Positions 51,461 through 60,594 are shown, counted from the first letter of the stretch. The stretch: 64,000 nucleotides of DNA from Bacillus sp. USDA818B3_A (GCF_009928415.1 NZ_JAABNN010000001.1:333017-397016), one strand, 5' to 3'. Notes: generated from the sequence alone by a model not told the origin. Translations and numbers: made by a program.

Positions 51461-52120
51461 TTACTTTGATTTCATAAACTGTAAACAGATCAACATAAAA
51501 AATGAGATGATGATTAAACTTAATACCCATAACCAAGCCATCTCCATATTACCTGTATCAAACGCTACGTATATAGCCGTTGAGATGGTTTGAGTTTTCC
51601 CGGGAATATTACCAGCAAACATTAATGTCGCTCCAAACTCCCCTAATGCTCTGGCGAAACTTAAAATGATACCTGAAATTATCGCTCTAAGTGCCAATGG
51701 GACGGATATGGACATAAATAATTGGATTTCATTTGCTCCATCTACACGAGCTGCATTCTCGATGTCCTCATCTATTGCCTCAAACCCTGTCTTGACTGAC
51801 TGATACATCAAAGGAAAAGCAACAACTATTGAAGCAATGACTGCAGCCCACCAAGAAAACATTACAGGTTGTCTAAAGATCCATTCTATTGTTTGTCCAA
51901 TGATACTGTTTCTGCCAAATAGAACAATTAACAAGAAACCTACTACAGATGGCGGCAGCACCAACGGTAAAAGGAACACAGTCTCAACGAGTGGTTTCCC
52001 TTTGAATTTAGTATTAGCCATCAACTTTCCAAAAAATAAACCTAGGATTAATACCCAAATTCCTGCAACAAATGCTACTTCAATAGACAATTTAACCGGT
52101 GACCAAAAGTCCGCTGCCAT
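51461..52120 (-). CDS. modB: Molybdate ABC transporter permease
   Basis: A 219-aa permease with five or six helices. FLLPLVLPPSVVGFLLI and the EAA loop (DGANEIQLFMSISVPLALRAI, then FARALGEFGATLMFAGN) are diagnostic of ModB. It needs a ModA binding protein and an ATPase. The modA gene just upstream is collapsed to 48 codons and no modC is seen, so uptake by this locus is doubtful unless partners are encoded elsewhere. ATG start with a weak RBS (AAGGACTAGAG overlaps the modA remnant end). Confidence 0.92.
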   Translation of the reverse strand: MAADFWSPVKLSIEVAFVAGIWVLILGLFFGKLMANTKFKGKPLVETVFLLPLVLPPSVVGFLLIVLFGRNSIIGQTIEWIFRQPVMFSWWAAVIASIVVAFPLMYQSVKTGFEAIDEDIENAARVDGANEIQLFMSISVPLALRAIISGIILSFARALGEFGATLMFAGNIPGKTQTISTAIYVAFDTGNMEMAWLWVLSLIIISFFMLICLQFMKSK

Positions 52121-52125
52121 CGTTT

Positions 52126-52272
52126 TTACTCTAGTCCTTTGAATCCAGATGCAGCAGAGATTGTCAATTCTACCTTCTCATTAGAACCACTAGTTTGTCC
52201 ATTATTTAAAAAACCAGATACAAATATTAGTAACATAATTAGCGAGAAAAATAAGATGTTACGCTTTTTCAT
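52126..52272 (-). pseudogene. modA: modA remnant: internally deleted molybdate-binding protein
   Basis: A 48-codon frame (ATG 52272, stop 52126-52128) encodes a ModA-type signal peptide (MKKRNILFFSLIMLLIFVSG) and the first mature strand VELTISAAS, then jumps straight to GFKGLE and stop, which resembles the C-terminal YGFxxL end of ModA. About 200 codons appear to be missing in frame. The lipobox Cys is also changed (VSGF). It lies 5 nt before modB. Confidence 0.8.
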
Positions 52273-52361
52273 TCCCTTACTCCCATTCTGTCGATTAATC
52301 ATAGTTATACTTTATTGTAATAATTTATGTACAAAAACTAAAGAAGAATATCATTAAACAC

Positions 52362-52394
52362 ATAATAAAGAAGGTCTGATAATGATCAGCCTTC
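52362..52394 (-). terminator. Terminator of the small gene at 52411
   Basis: Minus strand GAAGGCTGAT / ATCAGACCTTC with a short loop and TTTATT after it; one bulged base, so moderate. Confidence 0.6.
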
Positions 52395-52410
52395 CATTAA
52401 AAGTCTATAT

Positions 52411-52662
52411 TCATTTAAGTACCAGCAAATATTGAATATGGACGGGAGTTATCGGCGTGATGGCGATGATTTGGTAGCCGATACTAAGTAACTGTGATAG
52501 CGTTTCTGCACAATTTTGACGAGGAGGTTCAATAGGTGCATGAAAACTTTTATATAAATGCAGCAACTGATTATCATTTGAACAGTGCAGCATAACGACA
52601 TGTTTACCGGTCCAAGCTTGACCAATGATTGGTTCAATTTGTGTTTCCCTTAGATGTCTCAT
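52411..52662 (-). CDS. Small hypothetical protein
   Basis: An 83-aa frame with a good start (GTGAGGGAATAAAAG before ATG) and its own likely terminator. Sequence MRHLRETQIEPIIGQAWTGK then VVMLHCSNDN, a Cys-containing turn, and a C-terminal ITPITPVHIQYLLVLK; it looks like a small beta-barrel without membrane segment. I do not recognise the family. The paired signals make it more likely real than the overlapping frame at 52449-52637. Confidence 0.6.
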   Translation of the reverse strand: MRHLRETQIEPIIGQAWTGKHVVMLHCSNDNQLLHLYKSFHAPIEPPRQNCAETLSQLLSIGYQIIAITPITPVHIQYLLVLK

Positions 52663-52852
52663 CTTTTATTCCCTCACTTATTGATATCATTATTTTATGA
52701 AATAGTGGAGTACAATGTTCTTTAAATAAACTGAGCTGTAAATTTATTGGAACATATTGTTCATTAAAATAAAGGGCTTACTATATTAAAATAGAATTAA
52801 AGTTAGCTATTCTATATTCTACATTTCACCTAATCTATAAGAGGAGGTCCTT

Positions 52853-54850
52853 ATGCTTAAAAAAATAATCTCAACTATGTGCTCCTTTTCAATTGTACTC
52901 TCTGGAATTTTTTCCATTACATTTATTGACCCGGAAGAGACAAAAGCTTCCTCTTACAATAATTTGGCACAACGTCCCTTTATGGGCTGGAGCAGCTGGA
53001 GTTCGATACGAAAAAAGCCAACTGAACAAAACATTATGGCTGCAGCAGACATTATGGCAGAGAAATTCCAGTCGCATGGCTATGAATATGTCAATCTCGA
53101 TGATTATTATCAGCTTGATTGGACTACGAACGTGGACAAATTTGGCAGATGGGTGGTCGACCCTGAGAAATTCCCACATGGGATGAAAGCACTTGGGGAC
53201 TACATCCATCAAAAAGGCTTTAAGTTTGGACTGTATGTCACCCTCGGCATTCCTAAAGGAGCAATCGACCAAAATACACCTATCGAAGGAACACCCTACC
53301 ATGCAAAAGATATCGTCGATTTTAGCAAAAAGCAAAAAGTAAGTTTTAATTTTGGAAATATGTATGCCATTGATTTTTCAAAGCCTGGGGCACAGCAGTA
53401 TATTGATTCTTGGGCTAGACTGTTTGCATCTTATGGAGTAGATTATCTGAAAATTGACGGTGTTCGCAACCAAGATATTAAAGATGTTGAGGCATGGGCG
53501 AAGGCCTTGAAGAAAACAGGTAGACCGATACATGTAGAACTATCCAATAACCTAGATATCACAAAGGTTTCTACCTGGCAGCAATTATCCAATGGATGGC
53601 GGACCGATCATGATGTAGAAGCCTATGGAACTCCTACCCATACGAATTGGAAAAAGGTATCCCGAAGGTTTGATGATGTGGCCATCTGGCAACCGCATGC
53701 CGGGACAGGCGGATGGAATGACTTGGATTCACTCAATGTAGCAAATGGAAGCAAGGATGGTCTAACTGATGGCGAAAAACGATCCTACGTATCTTTATGG
53801 GCTATTGCTGCTTCTCAATTTGTGATTGGCAATGATTTTACGAAATTAGACAATTACGGCATAAGCCTGCTTACTAATGACGAAATCATTGGTGTAAATC
53901 AAAGTGGCGCTGCAGGAAAACGTTTATTGAAAACTTCGACCGAGCAGGTTTTCTATCAGGAACTTCCGGATGGATCCTTCAATATTGGTTTATTTAATAC
54001 AGGATTATCAACACAAACCGTTACTGTTAATTGGAAAGAGTTAGGCTTTAAAGGTTCTGCTACGGTGCGTGATATGTGGAAACATGAGGATCTAGGAAAG
54101 TTTGAAACAGGCTTCACTGCTAATCTTTCCTCCCATGCTTCAGAGATGATTCATGTCGTACCCGCTTCCGCTTTATCAGTTTCCCCATCAAGTGGTGCAA
54201 CTGAGGTGAATCCATCAAAAATAACCTTAAAATGGGAATCCCAAAGCAGCGTGAACAGCTATCATATTCAGGTGGCAACAGATCCTGACATGAACAAACT
54301 TATTTCTAATCAAAATGTGGCTTCAAATTCTACAAGTGTAAAGAACCTTGATAACAATACACGCTACTACTGGAAAGTAACTAAAGTCAGCAAGGGAACT
54401 GAGGAACTAATAGGAATTTATTCTTTTGATACTAGCAGCACAATCGTTCCAACTGCACCAGACTGGGTTATGGCAACGAAAAATACGAATGATACTGTTT
54501 CACTTACCTGGAACCCTGTAAAGGGCGCAACTTCCTATACGGTCTATCGTAAAAAAGTGAATATCTTAGGAAGCAGCAGCTACCAAGAAATTGCAACGAA
54601 TGTAACGAATCCAAACTATGAAGATAAATCCGCTGAAAGTGGAGTTAATTATTCATATGTCATAACGGCAAAGAACGCTTCCGGTGAAAGCAAACAGTCC
54701 ATCGACATTCAAACAGACAATCATCAGAATGCTGTTCAATTGGCTGCTTTATTGACAGGATTTTTAATCATCGTATTTTTAGTTACCTTCTTTAGAGTAA
54801 GAAGAGACAAAGCTAACTCCGTTGAACGTAAAGTTCTTAAATCAGCTTAA
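52853..54850 (+). CDS. Secreted, membrane-anchored GH27 alpha-galactosidase
   Basis: A 665-aa protein. Signal peptide (about 1-32), GH27 barrel (about 38-340) with RPFMGWSSWSS, nucleophile Asp202 in YLKIDG and the acid/base Asp in GWRTDHD (252/254). A GH27 C-terminal sandwich (to about 440) follows, then two fibronectin-III-like domains (about 440-525 and 533-620) and a C-terminal membrane helix (about 628-648) with a basic tail, so the enzyme sits on the outer face of the cell. It would remove alpha-galactosyl units from plant glycans before uptake. RBS AGGAGG, ATG start. Confidence 0.92.
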   Translation: MLKKIISTMCSFSIVLSGIFSITFIDPEETKASSYNNLAQRPFMGWSSWSSIRKKPTEQNIMAAADIMAEKFQSHGYEYVNLDDYYQLDWTTNVDKFGRWVVDPEKFPHGMKALGDYIHQKGFKFGLYVTLGIPKGAIDQNTPIEGTPYHAKDIVDFSKKQKVSFNFGNMYAIDFSKPGAQQYIDSWARLFASYGVDYLKIDGVRNQDIKDVEAWAKALKKTGRPIHVELSNNLDITKVSTWQQLSNGWRTDHDVEAYGTPTHTNWKKVSRRFDDVAIWQPHAGTGGWNDLDSLNVANGSKDGLTDGEKRSYVSLWAIAASQFVIGNDFTKLDNYGISLLTNDEIIGVNQSGAAGKRLLKTSTEQVFYQELPDGSFNIGLFNTGLSTQTVTVNWKELGFKGSATVRDMWKHEDLGKFETGFTANLSSHASEMIHVVPASALSVSPSSGATEVNPSKITLKWESQSSVNSYHIQVATDPDMNKLISNQNVASNSTSVKNLDNNTRYYWKVTKVSKGTEELIGIYSFDTSSTIVPTAPDWVMATKNTNDTVSLTWNPVKGATSYTVYRKKVNILGSSSYQEIATNVTNPNYEDKSAESGVNYSYVITAKNASGESKQSIDIQTDNHQNAVQLAALLTGFLIIVFLVTFFRVRRDKANSVERKVLKSA

Positions 54851-54869
54851 TATTATACTATAATCCAAA

Positions 54870-54916
54870 AAGAAGGTGTCCCAAAAGTATATCTTTTAGG
54901 GGCACTACCTTTTTTA
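54870..54916 (+). terminator. Terminator of the alpha-galactosidase gene
   Basis: AAGGTGTCCCAAAAG pairs with CTTTTAGGGGCACTACCTT with small bulges, followed by TTTTTATT. Confidence 0.75.
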
Positions 54917-54934
54917 TTGCTCTGAACCTTGTCT

Positions 54935-55065
54935 GTTGATTTCCGTTCCAGGCGGCTTCGCTTTCCGCGGGCGTGCCGGTGAGTCTCCTCGGCGCCTTGC
55001 GCCTGCGGGGTCTCCCCTGCCCCGTACTCCCGCAGGAGTCTTCGCCGCCTTCCACTCCAATCAAC
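54935..55065. repeat. GC-rich interspersed Bacillus repeat (131 bp)
   Basis: A sharply GC-rich block in AT-rich surroundings, bounded by imperfect terminal inverted repeats GTTGATTTCCGTTCCAGGCG and its counterpart ending CACTCCAATCAAC. The core (CTTTCCGCGGGCGTGCCGG, GTCTCCTCGGCGCC, CCGCAGGAGTCTTCGCC) is the type of element scattered through intergenic regions of many Bacillaceae. It has no coding potential of its own. It probably moves as a miniature element or folds as RNA. Confidence 0.8.
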
Positions 55066-55101
55066 AGAGCGGAAATATTAATACAGAACTTTGTACAATA
55101 A

Positions 55102-55156
55102 AGGCTGACTCAAAAAAGTCGTGATTTCAACGACCTTTTGAGTCAGCCTCTTTTTA
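55102..55156. terminator. Bidirectional terminator
   Basis: A stem of AGGCTGACTCAAAA and TTTTGAGTCAGCCT with an inner GTCG/CGAC pair, followed by TTTTTAT on the plus strand. Confidence 0.85.
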
Positions 55157-55164
55157 TGCTCTAA

Positions 55165-55962
55165 CTATTCTTGTAGCCGTGGTTTTGCTGGATCGCAGTT
55201 TGGCGGCTCTAGACTGGCTGATTCTGCTAACTTCATAAGATAATAACATTCTTCCCTAAACATATGATCCGCCATTAGCGGCGCGAAAGTTCCTAATGCT
55301 TGTTTACTTAGTTCCAGCTCTTCAAGTTCAAGTAAAAAGTTTTGAAATAACTTGATTTCTAACTGGGCTTCAACATTCATTTTTGTTAGTGCCGGAAATG
55401 ATGTAAGACTTGTTCTTAAATATCCTGCCAGCTCTACAGCTTTTAAGTAAAACTCTTCAAAACTTTTCATAAATGACTGGCTTTTCTGTTTTAATTTCTT
55501 TTCTACACCATCTAAATTGGACGAAATCGCCTCAGAATGCCCCGCAGCATCTAATAACCATAAAAGATGATGATGGAGTTCATGGTAAACCGGAGGATTC
55601 TGTCCAGCTTTAAGATAAGTTAATACCCTTACATACTCCTCTAATTCATTCACCATATGGTTGAGAAATGTAGGTGAAAGATGAATCTTTATCTTGCCAA
55701 TCAGGTGTTTTCTGATGAGATCTAATTTAAATTCCCTTAAATGACTTACCTCTGTTTCAGCATCTTTAGTTAATGATACCAAATCTGAAGATTTCGCTCT
55801 CTCCAAAAGGTTGTCAAATATGCTTATAAAGTTAGAGGCTTTATTTATTTCTTCATTTTGGACAGGTGCAAGGGCTTCAAAAATAAACCTCGAATGATCA
55901 CCGAGAATTTGTAACCAAAAACGGTGTTCAAAGCGTGCTGTCCTCTCAAAGACCTCATTCAT
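55165..55962 (-). CDS. DUF2935 family protein
   Basis: A 265-aa all-helical protein with two similar four-helix halves. The opening ARFEHRFWLQILGDHSRFI and later MADHMFREECYYLMKLAE are the family marks of DUF2935; conserved Glu/His residues (EHRFW, DHSRF, HHHLLW, DHMFREE) suggest a ferritin- or hemerythrin-like metal site. Function unknown. ATG 55962 is chosen because GGGGGG lies 7 nt upstream, inside the longer frame from 55977. Confidence 0.85.
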   Translation of the reverse strand: MNEVFERTARFEHRFWLQILGDHSRFIFEALAPVQNEEINKASNFISIFDNLLERAKSSDLVSLTKDAETEVSHLREFKLDLIRKHLIGKIKIHLSPTFLNHMVNELEEYVRVLTYLKAGQNPPVYHELHHHLLWLLDAAGHSEAISSNLDGVEKKLKQKSQSFMKSFEEFYLKAVELAGYLRTSLTSFPALTKMNVEAQLEIKLFQNFLLELEELELSKQALGTFAPLMADHMFREECYYLMKLAESASLEPPNCDPAKPRLQE

Positions 55963-56147
55963 GTTTATTCCCCCCATTAAGACTACATTAATTTAAAATT
56001 TATTTTTTCAAATAAATTTTAGAACAAAATACAGCCTTAAAAACAAGCACTTCAACAATCCCTATTTAAACTTGCTAATATCGACAGATTTCGACACATT
56101 TTCAAACATATCACTATTAAACTAGTTCATTAGTAGGAGGGAAAACA

Positions 56148-57269
56148 GTGTTGAAAATCAAACCCATCTTTTTCTTTTTAATTATATTTATATTTACATT
56201 TGGAGGCCATGTACCACCGGCACATGCCCAGAATCAGGACCTATTTACTGAGATGAATAATGAATTAAGGGAATACATTAAACCGTGGCAAGGAAAGATT
56301 TCGCTTCGTTATCAAAATCTATTAACGGGCAAATATTACACCTTAAATAGTCAAACCGAAGTCCCTGCTGCCAGTACGATTAAACTTCCCTTAGCACTAT
56401 ATGTAATGCATTTGGCAGATGAGGGAAAACTTAGTTTAATAGAAAGATTAACCTATCAAAGCCATCATTACTCCGGAGGCAGCGGAATCATCCAATATGA
56501 CCCGGTCGGAACAGCCTATACAATAGCTGACCTTGTTGAAAAAGCTATGATTTATAGTGATAACATAGCTTTTATCATGTTAAAAGAACGAGTAGGAAAA
56601 GATCAATTTGTTACCTATCTAAAAAAGTTAGGAGCATCCTATGCCTATCCTGGCGGGCGGAATATGACTTCTGCTGACGACTTGTGCTTGTATGCGTACG
56701 AATTATTTAGGTATTCAAGACAAAATGAAAATGGAAAGACCCTTCTTCAATATCTAGAACATACCGCCTATAACTCTACCATTCCAATGGGGGTACAAGG
56801 AAAAATTGTCGCCCATAAGGTTGGGATGATTCCAATGAATTTAATCTACAATGATACGGCAGTTATCTTTGATAAAGTGCCGTACACATTAGCGGTTGCA
56901 ACAAACGGGATCGATTATGAAAAATCACAAGAAGTAATTGCTAATCTTGCATCTATTGTCGACCGATACCATGTTTTAACTCTAAAAACGAATAACGATC
57001 TCCAAACGATTAATCTAGCTTTAGCCTCTGCCAAATATGCTGTCCCCTCTACCTTTTTTACTAAGGTTCCGGATTTTTATTCGTACCTGCTTGGAAAGGA
57101 AATATTCAGCGGTATTAGCAGTTCTACTATGTATGGTATGAGTGTACGGAATAACAGTTTTCACCAACAGCTTGTCTTTCTCGAGAAAAGTGGTGCTGTT
57201 ACAAATTGGGGATTTTCTGAGAGGGATGGAACAGCTAGCTTGAATCAGTCATTGGCTCAGTCCAATTAG
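56148..57269 (+). CDS. Secreted class A beta-lactamase-fold serine hydrolase
   Basis: A 373-aa protein. The signal peptide ends near AHA (residue 27). The serine-hydrolase fold has Ser76-x-x-Lys79 (STIK), the YSDN motif (about 136-139) and, in place of KTG, KVG (HKVG, about 225). An extra C-terminal region (about 270-373) without a known domain follows. It may be a beta-lactamase relative or a peptidoglycan or peptide hydrolase; resistance cannot be inferred. The start is GTG at 56148, 8 nt after AGGAGGG. Monocistronic. Confidence 0.85.
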   Translation: MLKIKPIFFFLIIFIFTFGGHVPPAHAQNQDLFTEMNNELREYIKPWQGKISLRYQNLLTGKYYTLNSQTEVPAASTIKLPLALYVMHLADEGKLSLIERLTYQSHHYSGGSGIIQYDPVGTAYTIADLVEKAMIYSDNIAFIMLKERVGKDQFVTYLKKLGASYAYPGGRNMTSADDLCLYAYELFRYSRQNENGKTLLQYLEHTAYNSTIPMGVQGKIVAHKVGMIPMNLIYNDTAVIFDKVPYTLAVATNGIDYEKSQEVIANLASIVDRYHVLTLKTNNDLQTINLALASAKYAVPSTFFTKVPDFYSYLLGKEIFSGISSSTMYGMSVRNNSFHQQLVFLEKSGAVTNWGFSERDGTASLNQSLAQSN

Positions 57270-57276
57270 AACGACT

Positions 57277-57312
57277 CAAATAAAAGGACCCCTTTAGGAG
57301 GATTGGGGTCCT
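57277..57312. terminator. Terminator behind the 30-codon ORF (and the serine hydrolase)
   Basis: AGGACCCC / GGGGTCCT with a 12-nt loop. On the minus strand it is followed by TTTTATTT, right at the stop codon of the small ORF. Confidence 0.75.
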
Positions 57313-57403
57313 ATACAACTGTTTTATATGAAGCTCTTTGTTGAAGTAATCTTATTTTTTGATTCTTGGTTAAAATTCTCCATAATCTTGCTTTAAATAC
57401 CAT
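57311..57403 (-). CDS. 30-aa basic small protein
   Basis: The ATG at 57403 has a near-ideal RBS (GAGGAGAGG, 6 nt upstream), and the stop is followed at once by a terminator. The peptide begins MVFKARLWRILTKNQKIRLL and ends ASYKTVV; it has seven Lys/Arg in the first 18 residues and is amphipathic, like a membrane- or nucleic-acid-associated microprotein. No family recognised. Confidence 0.6.
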   Translation of the reverse strand: MVFKARLWRILTKNQKIRLLQQRASYKTVV

Positions 57404-57893
57404 AATATACCTCTCCTCTCAAGGATCATGTATTTTAATGTCATTTTAACAACCAAGCTTAGTAAGAATAGTGTTAGTAAATCTATTTTACCAAACATAT
57501 AATGTAAAAGAAATTTCAAAAAAACGACTATTTATAACTTGAATTTACAAAATTCATGCCCATTTTCGTATAAAAATGGCATACAAGACGAAATCTCCCA
57601 AGAACCGGTCCTATTGTTGTCGAAATATCGAAATAAAATTTTGAATAAATATGTCAAAATTGTGAACTTTAGTAATCTAATAAAGGAAGACTTTGTCATT
57701 TATTACTGCTGGCAAATAAAAAGACTATTTAATTGCAAAGTTTTTTAAAATTTCTTTTTAAAGAATATTGATTTTTTTAAAAATAAATTATATTATAAGT
57801 CTCGTTGATTTTCTTTCGACATTTTTTGCGGAATTTTATTGTTCATATTTTCACAATATTTAAACATGTGGTTATTTTAGAAGGGAAGTTATT
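57404..57893. other. AT-rich 490-bp intergenic region
   Basis: It holds the 5' region of the 30-codon ORF on the minus strand and the promoter region of the permease on the plus strand (RBS AGAAGGGAAG before 57894). A 69-codon frame at 57539-57748 begins with TTG and has no RBS. I looked for a T-box, riboswitch or repeated palindrome and saw none. Confidence 0.5.
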
Positions 57894-59282
57894 ATGGAGA
57901 TTTTCAGGAAAAAATCCATACAGGATTTAATAGACGGAGCCGAGAAAAAAGATGTGACATTAAAAAAAGAGCTGGGTGCCTTTGATTTATCGATGCTTGG
58001 AATTGGTGCCATTGTTGGAACGGGCATTTTCGTTCTTACAGGTGTTGCAGCTGCAGAGCATGCCGGTCCGGCACTCGTGCTATCCTTCATTTTATCAGGA
58101 CTTGTTTGTATTTTTGCCGCTCTATGTTATGCGGAATTTGCTTCAACCGTTCCTGTCTCTGGCAGTGCATATACCTATAGTTACGCAACTTTTGGAGAAT
58201 TCATTGCCTGGATTTTGGGATGGGATTTAATTCTTGAATATGGATTCGCTTCTGCGTCGGTAGCCAGCGGCTGGTCCGGATATTTTCAAGGATTAATTGC
58301 TGGATTCGGAATTCACATCCCTAAAGCCATTTCTAGTGCTTTTAATCCCGCAAATGGAACCTATATCGATGTTCCTGCAATCTTTATTACGTTTATTATC
58401 ACACTGCTATTAACTAGGGGTGTAAAACATTCAGCACGTTTTAATACTCTGATGGTTATTATTAAATTGACCGTCGTTATTATTTTTCTTGCTGTTGGTG
58501 CATGGTATGTAAAGCCTGATAACTGGACACCTTTCATGCCGTTCGGTTTTTCTGGGGTAGCATCTGGAGCCGCTACTGCGTTCTATGCATATATCGGTTT
58601 TGACGCCGTTTCAACTGCAGCAGAGGAAGTAAAGAACCCGCAGCGCAATATGCCAATTGGAATTATTGCCTCGCTCGTGGTTTGTACACTATTATATGTA
58701 GCAGTTTCTGCGGTACTAACCGGAATTGTTCCCTATCAACTGCTAAATGTTAAAAATCCGGTTTCTTTTGCATTAAATTATATTCACCAAGACTGGGTTG
58801 CGGGCTTCATATCCCTTGGAGCCATAGCTGGTATTACAACCGTCTTAACCGTCATGGTTTATGGGCAAACTCGTTTGTTTTATGCGATTAGCCGGGATGG
58901 TTTACTTCCAAAAGTTTTTTCAAAAGTGGATAAAAAGAAACAAACACCAGTTGTGAACTCTTGGATCACCTGCTTGCTTGTCTCGATTTTTTCGGGGTTC
59001 ATCCCGCTTGGAAAGCTTGCTGAACTAACCAATATTGGAACATTATTTGCGTTCATGTCCGTATCAATCGGAATTTTATATCTACGTAAATCACAAGGAG
59101 CACCTAAACGCGGCTTCCGCGTGCCTTTTGTACCATGGATTCCACTGCTCGCATTTGTTTCCTGTGGGTACCTAGCGCTTCAGCTTCCAGCCTTAACTTG
59201 GATTAGCTTTTTCATTTGGCTTGTCATAGGGTTAGTGATTTATTTTAGTTATGGAAGAAAGCACTCAACCTTAAATCGTTAA
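57894..59282 (+). CDS. Cationic/branched amino acid permease, APC superfamily (YfnA-like)
   Basis: A 462-aa permease of the CAT group with 12 helices. An N-terminal cytosolic stretch (IFRKKSIQDLIDGAEKK) precedes GIGAIVGTGIFVLTGVAAAEHAGPA; later GFDAVSTAAEEVKNPQRNMP is the family hallmark. It resembles B. subtilis YfnA and imports amino acids; the substrate is not determined by sequence. ATG start with AAGGGAAG. Single gene with terminator. Confidence 0.9.
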   Translation: MEIFRKKSIQDLIDGAEKKDVTLKKELGAFDLSMLGIGAIVGTGIFVLTGVAAAEHAGPALVLSFILSGLVCIFAALCYAEFASTVPVSGSAYTYSYATFGEFIAWILGWDLILEYGFASASVASGWSGYFQGLIAGFGIHIPKAISSAFNPANGTYIDVPAIFITFIITLLLTRGVKHSARFNTLMVIIKLTVVIIFLAVGAWYVKPDNWTPFMPFGFSGVASGAATAFYAYIGFDAVSTAAEEVKNPQRNMPIGIIASLVVCTLLYVAVSAVLTGIVPYQLLNVKNPVSFALNYIHQDWVAGFISLGAIAGITTVLTVMVYGQTRLFYAISRDGLLPKVFSKVDKKKQTPVVNSWITCLLVSIFSGFIPLGKLAELTNIGTLFAFMSVSIGILYLRKSQGAPKRGFRVPFVPWIPLLAFVSCGYLALQLPALTWISFFIWLVIGLVIYFSYGRKHSTLNR

Positions 59283-59291
59283 TTGTTTAAT

Positions 59292-59322
59292 GACCTTCTG
59301 TGATGTCCAGAAGGTTTTTTTA
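59292..59322 (+). terminator. Terminator of the amino acid permease gene
   Basis: ACCTTCTG / CAGAAGGT stem followed by TTTTTTTATTTTTT. Confidence 0.9.
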
Positions 59323-59423
59323 TTTTTTGTTTCTGCGATTTCAATTGTATTATAATGATATAATTCAAATAAAAAGTGGACGCTGCTTAATTGGGACGCT
59401 ATACAAAATGAGGTGCATTGAAA

Positions 59424-60584
59424 GTGATTACAGCTGATCAAATGCTGGTCAAGAAGATTAATCAAAAACTTTTGTTAAATGAAATTGTCGCTAATTCCCC
59501 TATCTCAAGGGCTAAGTTATCTGAAACTACAGGCTTAAATAAATCGACTGTTTCTTCGCAGATAAATACTTTAATTGAAAAAAATCTAATTTTCGAAATC
59601 GGACAAGGGCAATCCAGCGGCGGCAGAAAACCAGTTATGCTAGTTTTTAATAAGAACGCAGGATATTCACTTGGAATTGATATTGGAGTGGATTATGTCA
59701 ATTGTATATTAACAGACTTAAAAGGAAACATTGTCCTTGAGAAAAATCAACCCTTGGAATGTCAGACTTCAGAAGATATTAAGGATGTTTTACTGGTTAA
59801 TATCAAAAACATAATTGCACAAATGCCCGAATCCCCCTACGGTCTAATCGGGATTGGTATATGTGTTCCAGGTTTAGTTAATACCGAACAAAAAATTATT
59901 TTCACCCCAAACTTAGATTGGAATTATGAATTAGACTTAAAAACAATAATTGAAGAAGAATTTAAAGTACCCGTATTTTTAGAAAATGAGGCAAACGCAG
60001 GGGCGTATGGAGAAAAAGAATTTGGTGCTGCTAAAAACTATGAAAACCTGGTTTATGTAAGTGTCCAGACAGGAATCGGTGTCGGTATTATTATCAATAA
60101 TGATCTTTATAGAGGGATTAGAGGTTTTGCCGGAGAAATGGGGCATTTGACCATCGATTTTAATGGACTTAAATGCAGTTGTGGCAATCGGGGCTGCTGG
60201 GAATTATATGCTTCCGAAAAGGCATTATTTAAATCCTTGTCCAAGAATCAGCAAAAAATGATCACTAATCAAGACATTATTCATTTAGCAAACCAAAATA
60301 ATCCAGATATTCTAATGGCACTTCAAAACTTTGGTTATTATTTAGGTATCGGGTTAACTAGTATCTTAAATACATTTAACCCCCAAGCTGTAATCATCCG
60401 AAACAATATCGTGGAAGCTCTGCCAATGGTTTTAAACTCAATTAAGAATTCGGTGGCTTCGAGAACCTATCAGCAACTAGAGAACAATTATCAGCTATTT
60501 GTATCTTCTTTGGGAAAAAACGCACCTGCACTAGGAGCAAGCTCCATCTCGATCAAAAACTTTTTAGAAATGTTTACTGCCTAA
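59424..60584 (+). CDS. xylR: Xylose-responsive repressor XylR (ROK family)
   Basis: A 386-aa repressor very close to B. subtilis XylR: N-terminal winged helix (SRAKLSETTGLNKSTVSSQI, residues about 28-47), linker GQGQSSGGRKPVML, then a ROK sugar-binding domain with ECxCG-like CSCGNRGCWELYASEKAL. GTG 59424 gives the same N-terminus as B. subtilis XylR (xxADQxxVKKxNQKLLL) and good spacing to GAGGTG; a TTG at 59418 is too close. No xylA, xylB or xylose operator was seen next to it, so its targets lie elsewhere. Confidence 0.93.
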   Translation: MITADQMLVKKINQKLLLNEIVANSPISRAKLSETTGLNKSTVSSQINTLIEKNLIFEIGQGQSSGGRKPVMLVFNKNAGYSLGIDIGVDYVNCILTDLKGNIVLEKNQPLECQTSEDIKDVLLVNIKNIIAQMPESPYGLIGIGICVPGLVNTEQKIIFTPNLDWNYELDLKTIIEEEFKVPVFLENEANAGAYGEKEFGAAKNYENLVYVSVQTGIGVGIIINNDLYRGIRGFAGEMGHLTIDFNGLKCSCGNRGCWELYASEKALFKSLSKNQQKMITNQDIIHLANQNNPDILMALQNFGYYLGIGLTSILNTFNPQAVIIRNNIVEALPMVLNSIKNSVASRTYQQLENNYQLFVSSLGKNAPALGASSISIKNFLEMFTA

Positions 60585-60594
60585 ATAATTTTTT

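Noticed and set aside
52889..53335. 148-codon minus-strand frame inside the alpha-galactosidase gene
   Set aside because: Lies wholly antisense to a well-supported GH27 gene; no RBS or family resemblance.
57539..57748. 69-codon frame in the AT-rich intergenic region
   Set aside because: TTG start without RBS, no recognisable features, and AT-rich random-like composition.
57404..57893. T-box or riboswitch ahead of the amino acid permease
   Set aside because: No T-box motif, specifier hairpin, aptamer core or terminator hairpin could be found.
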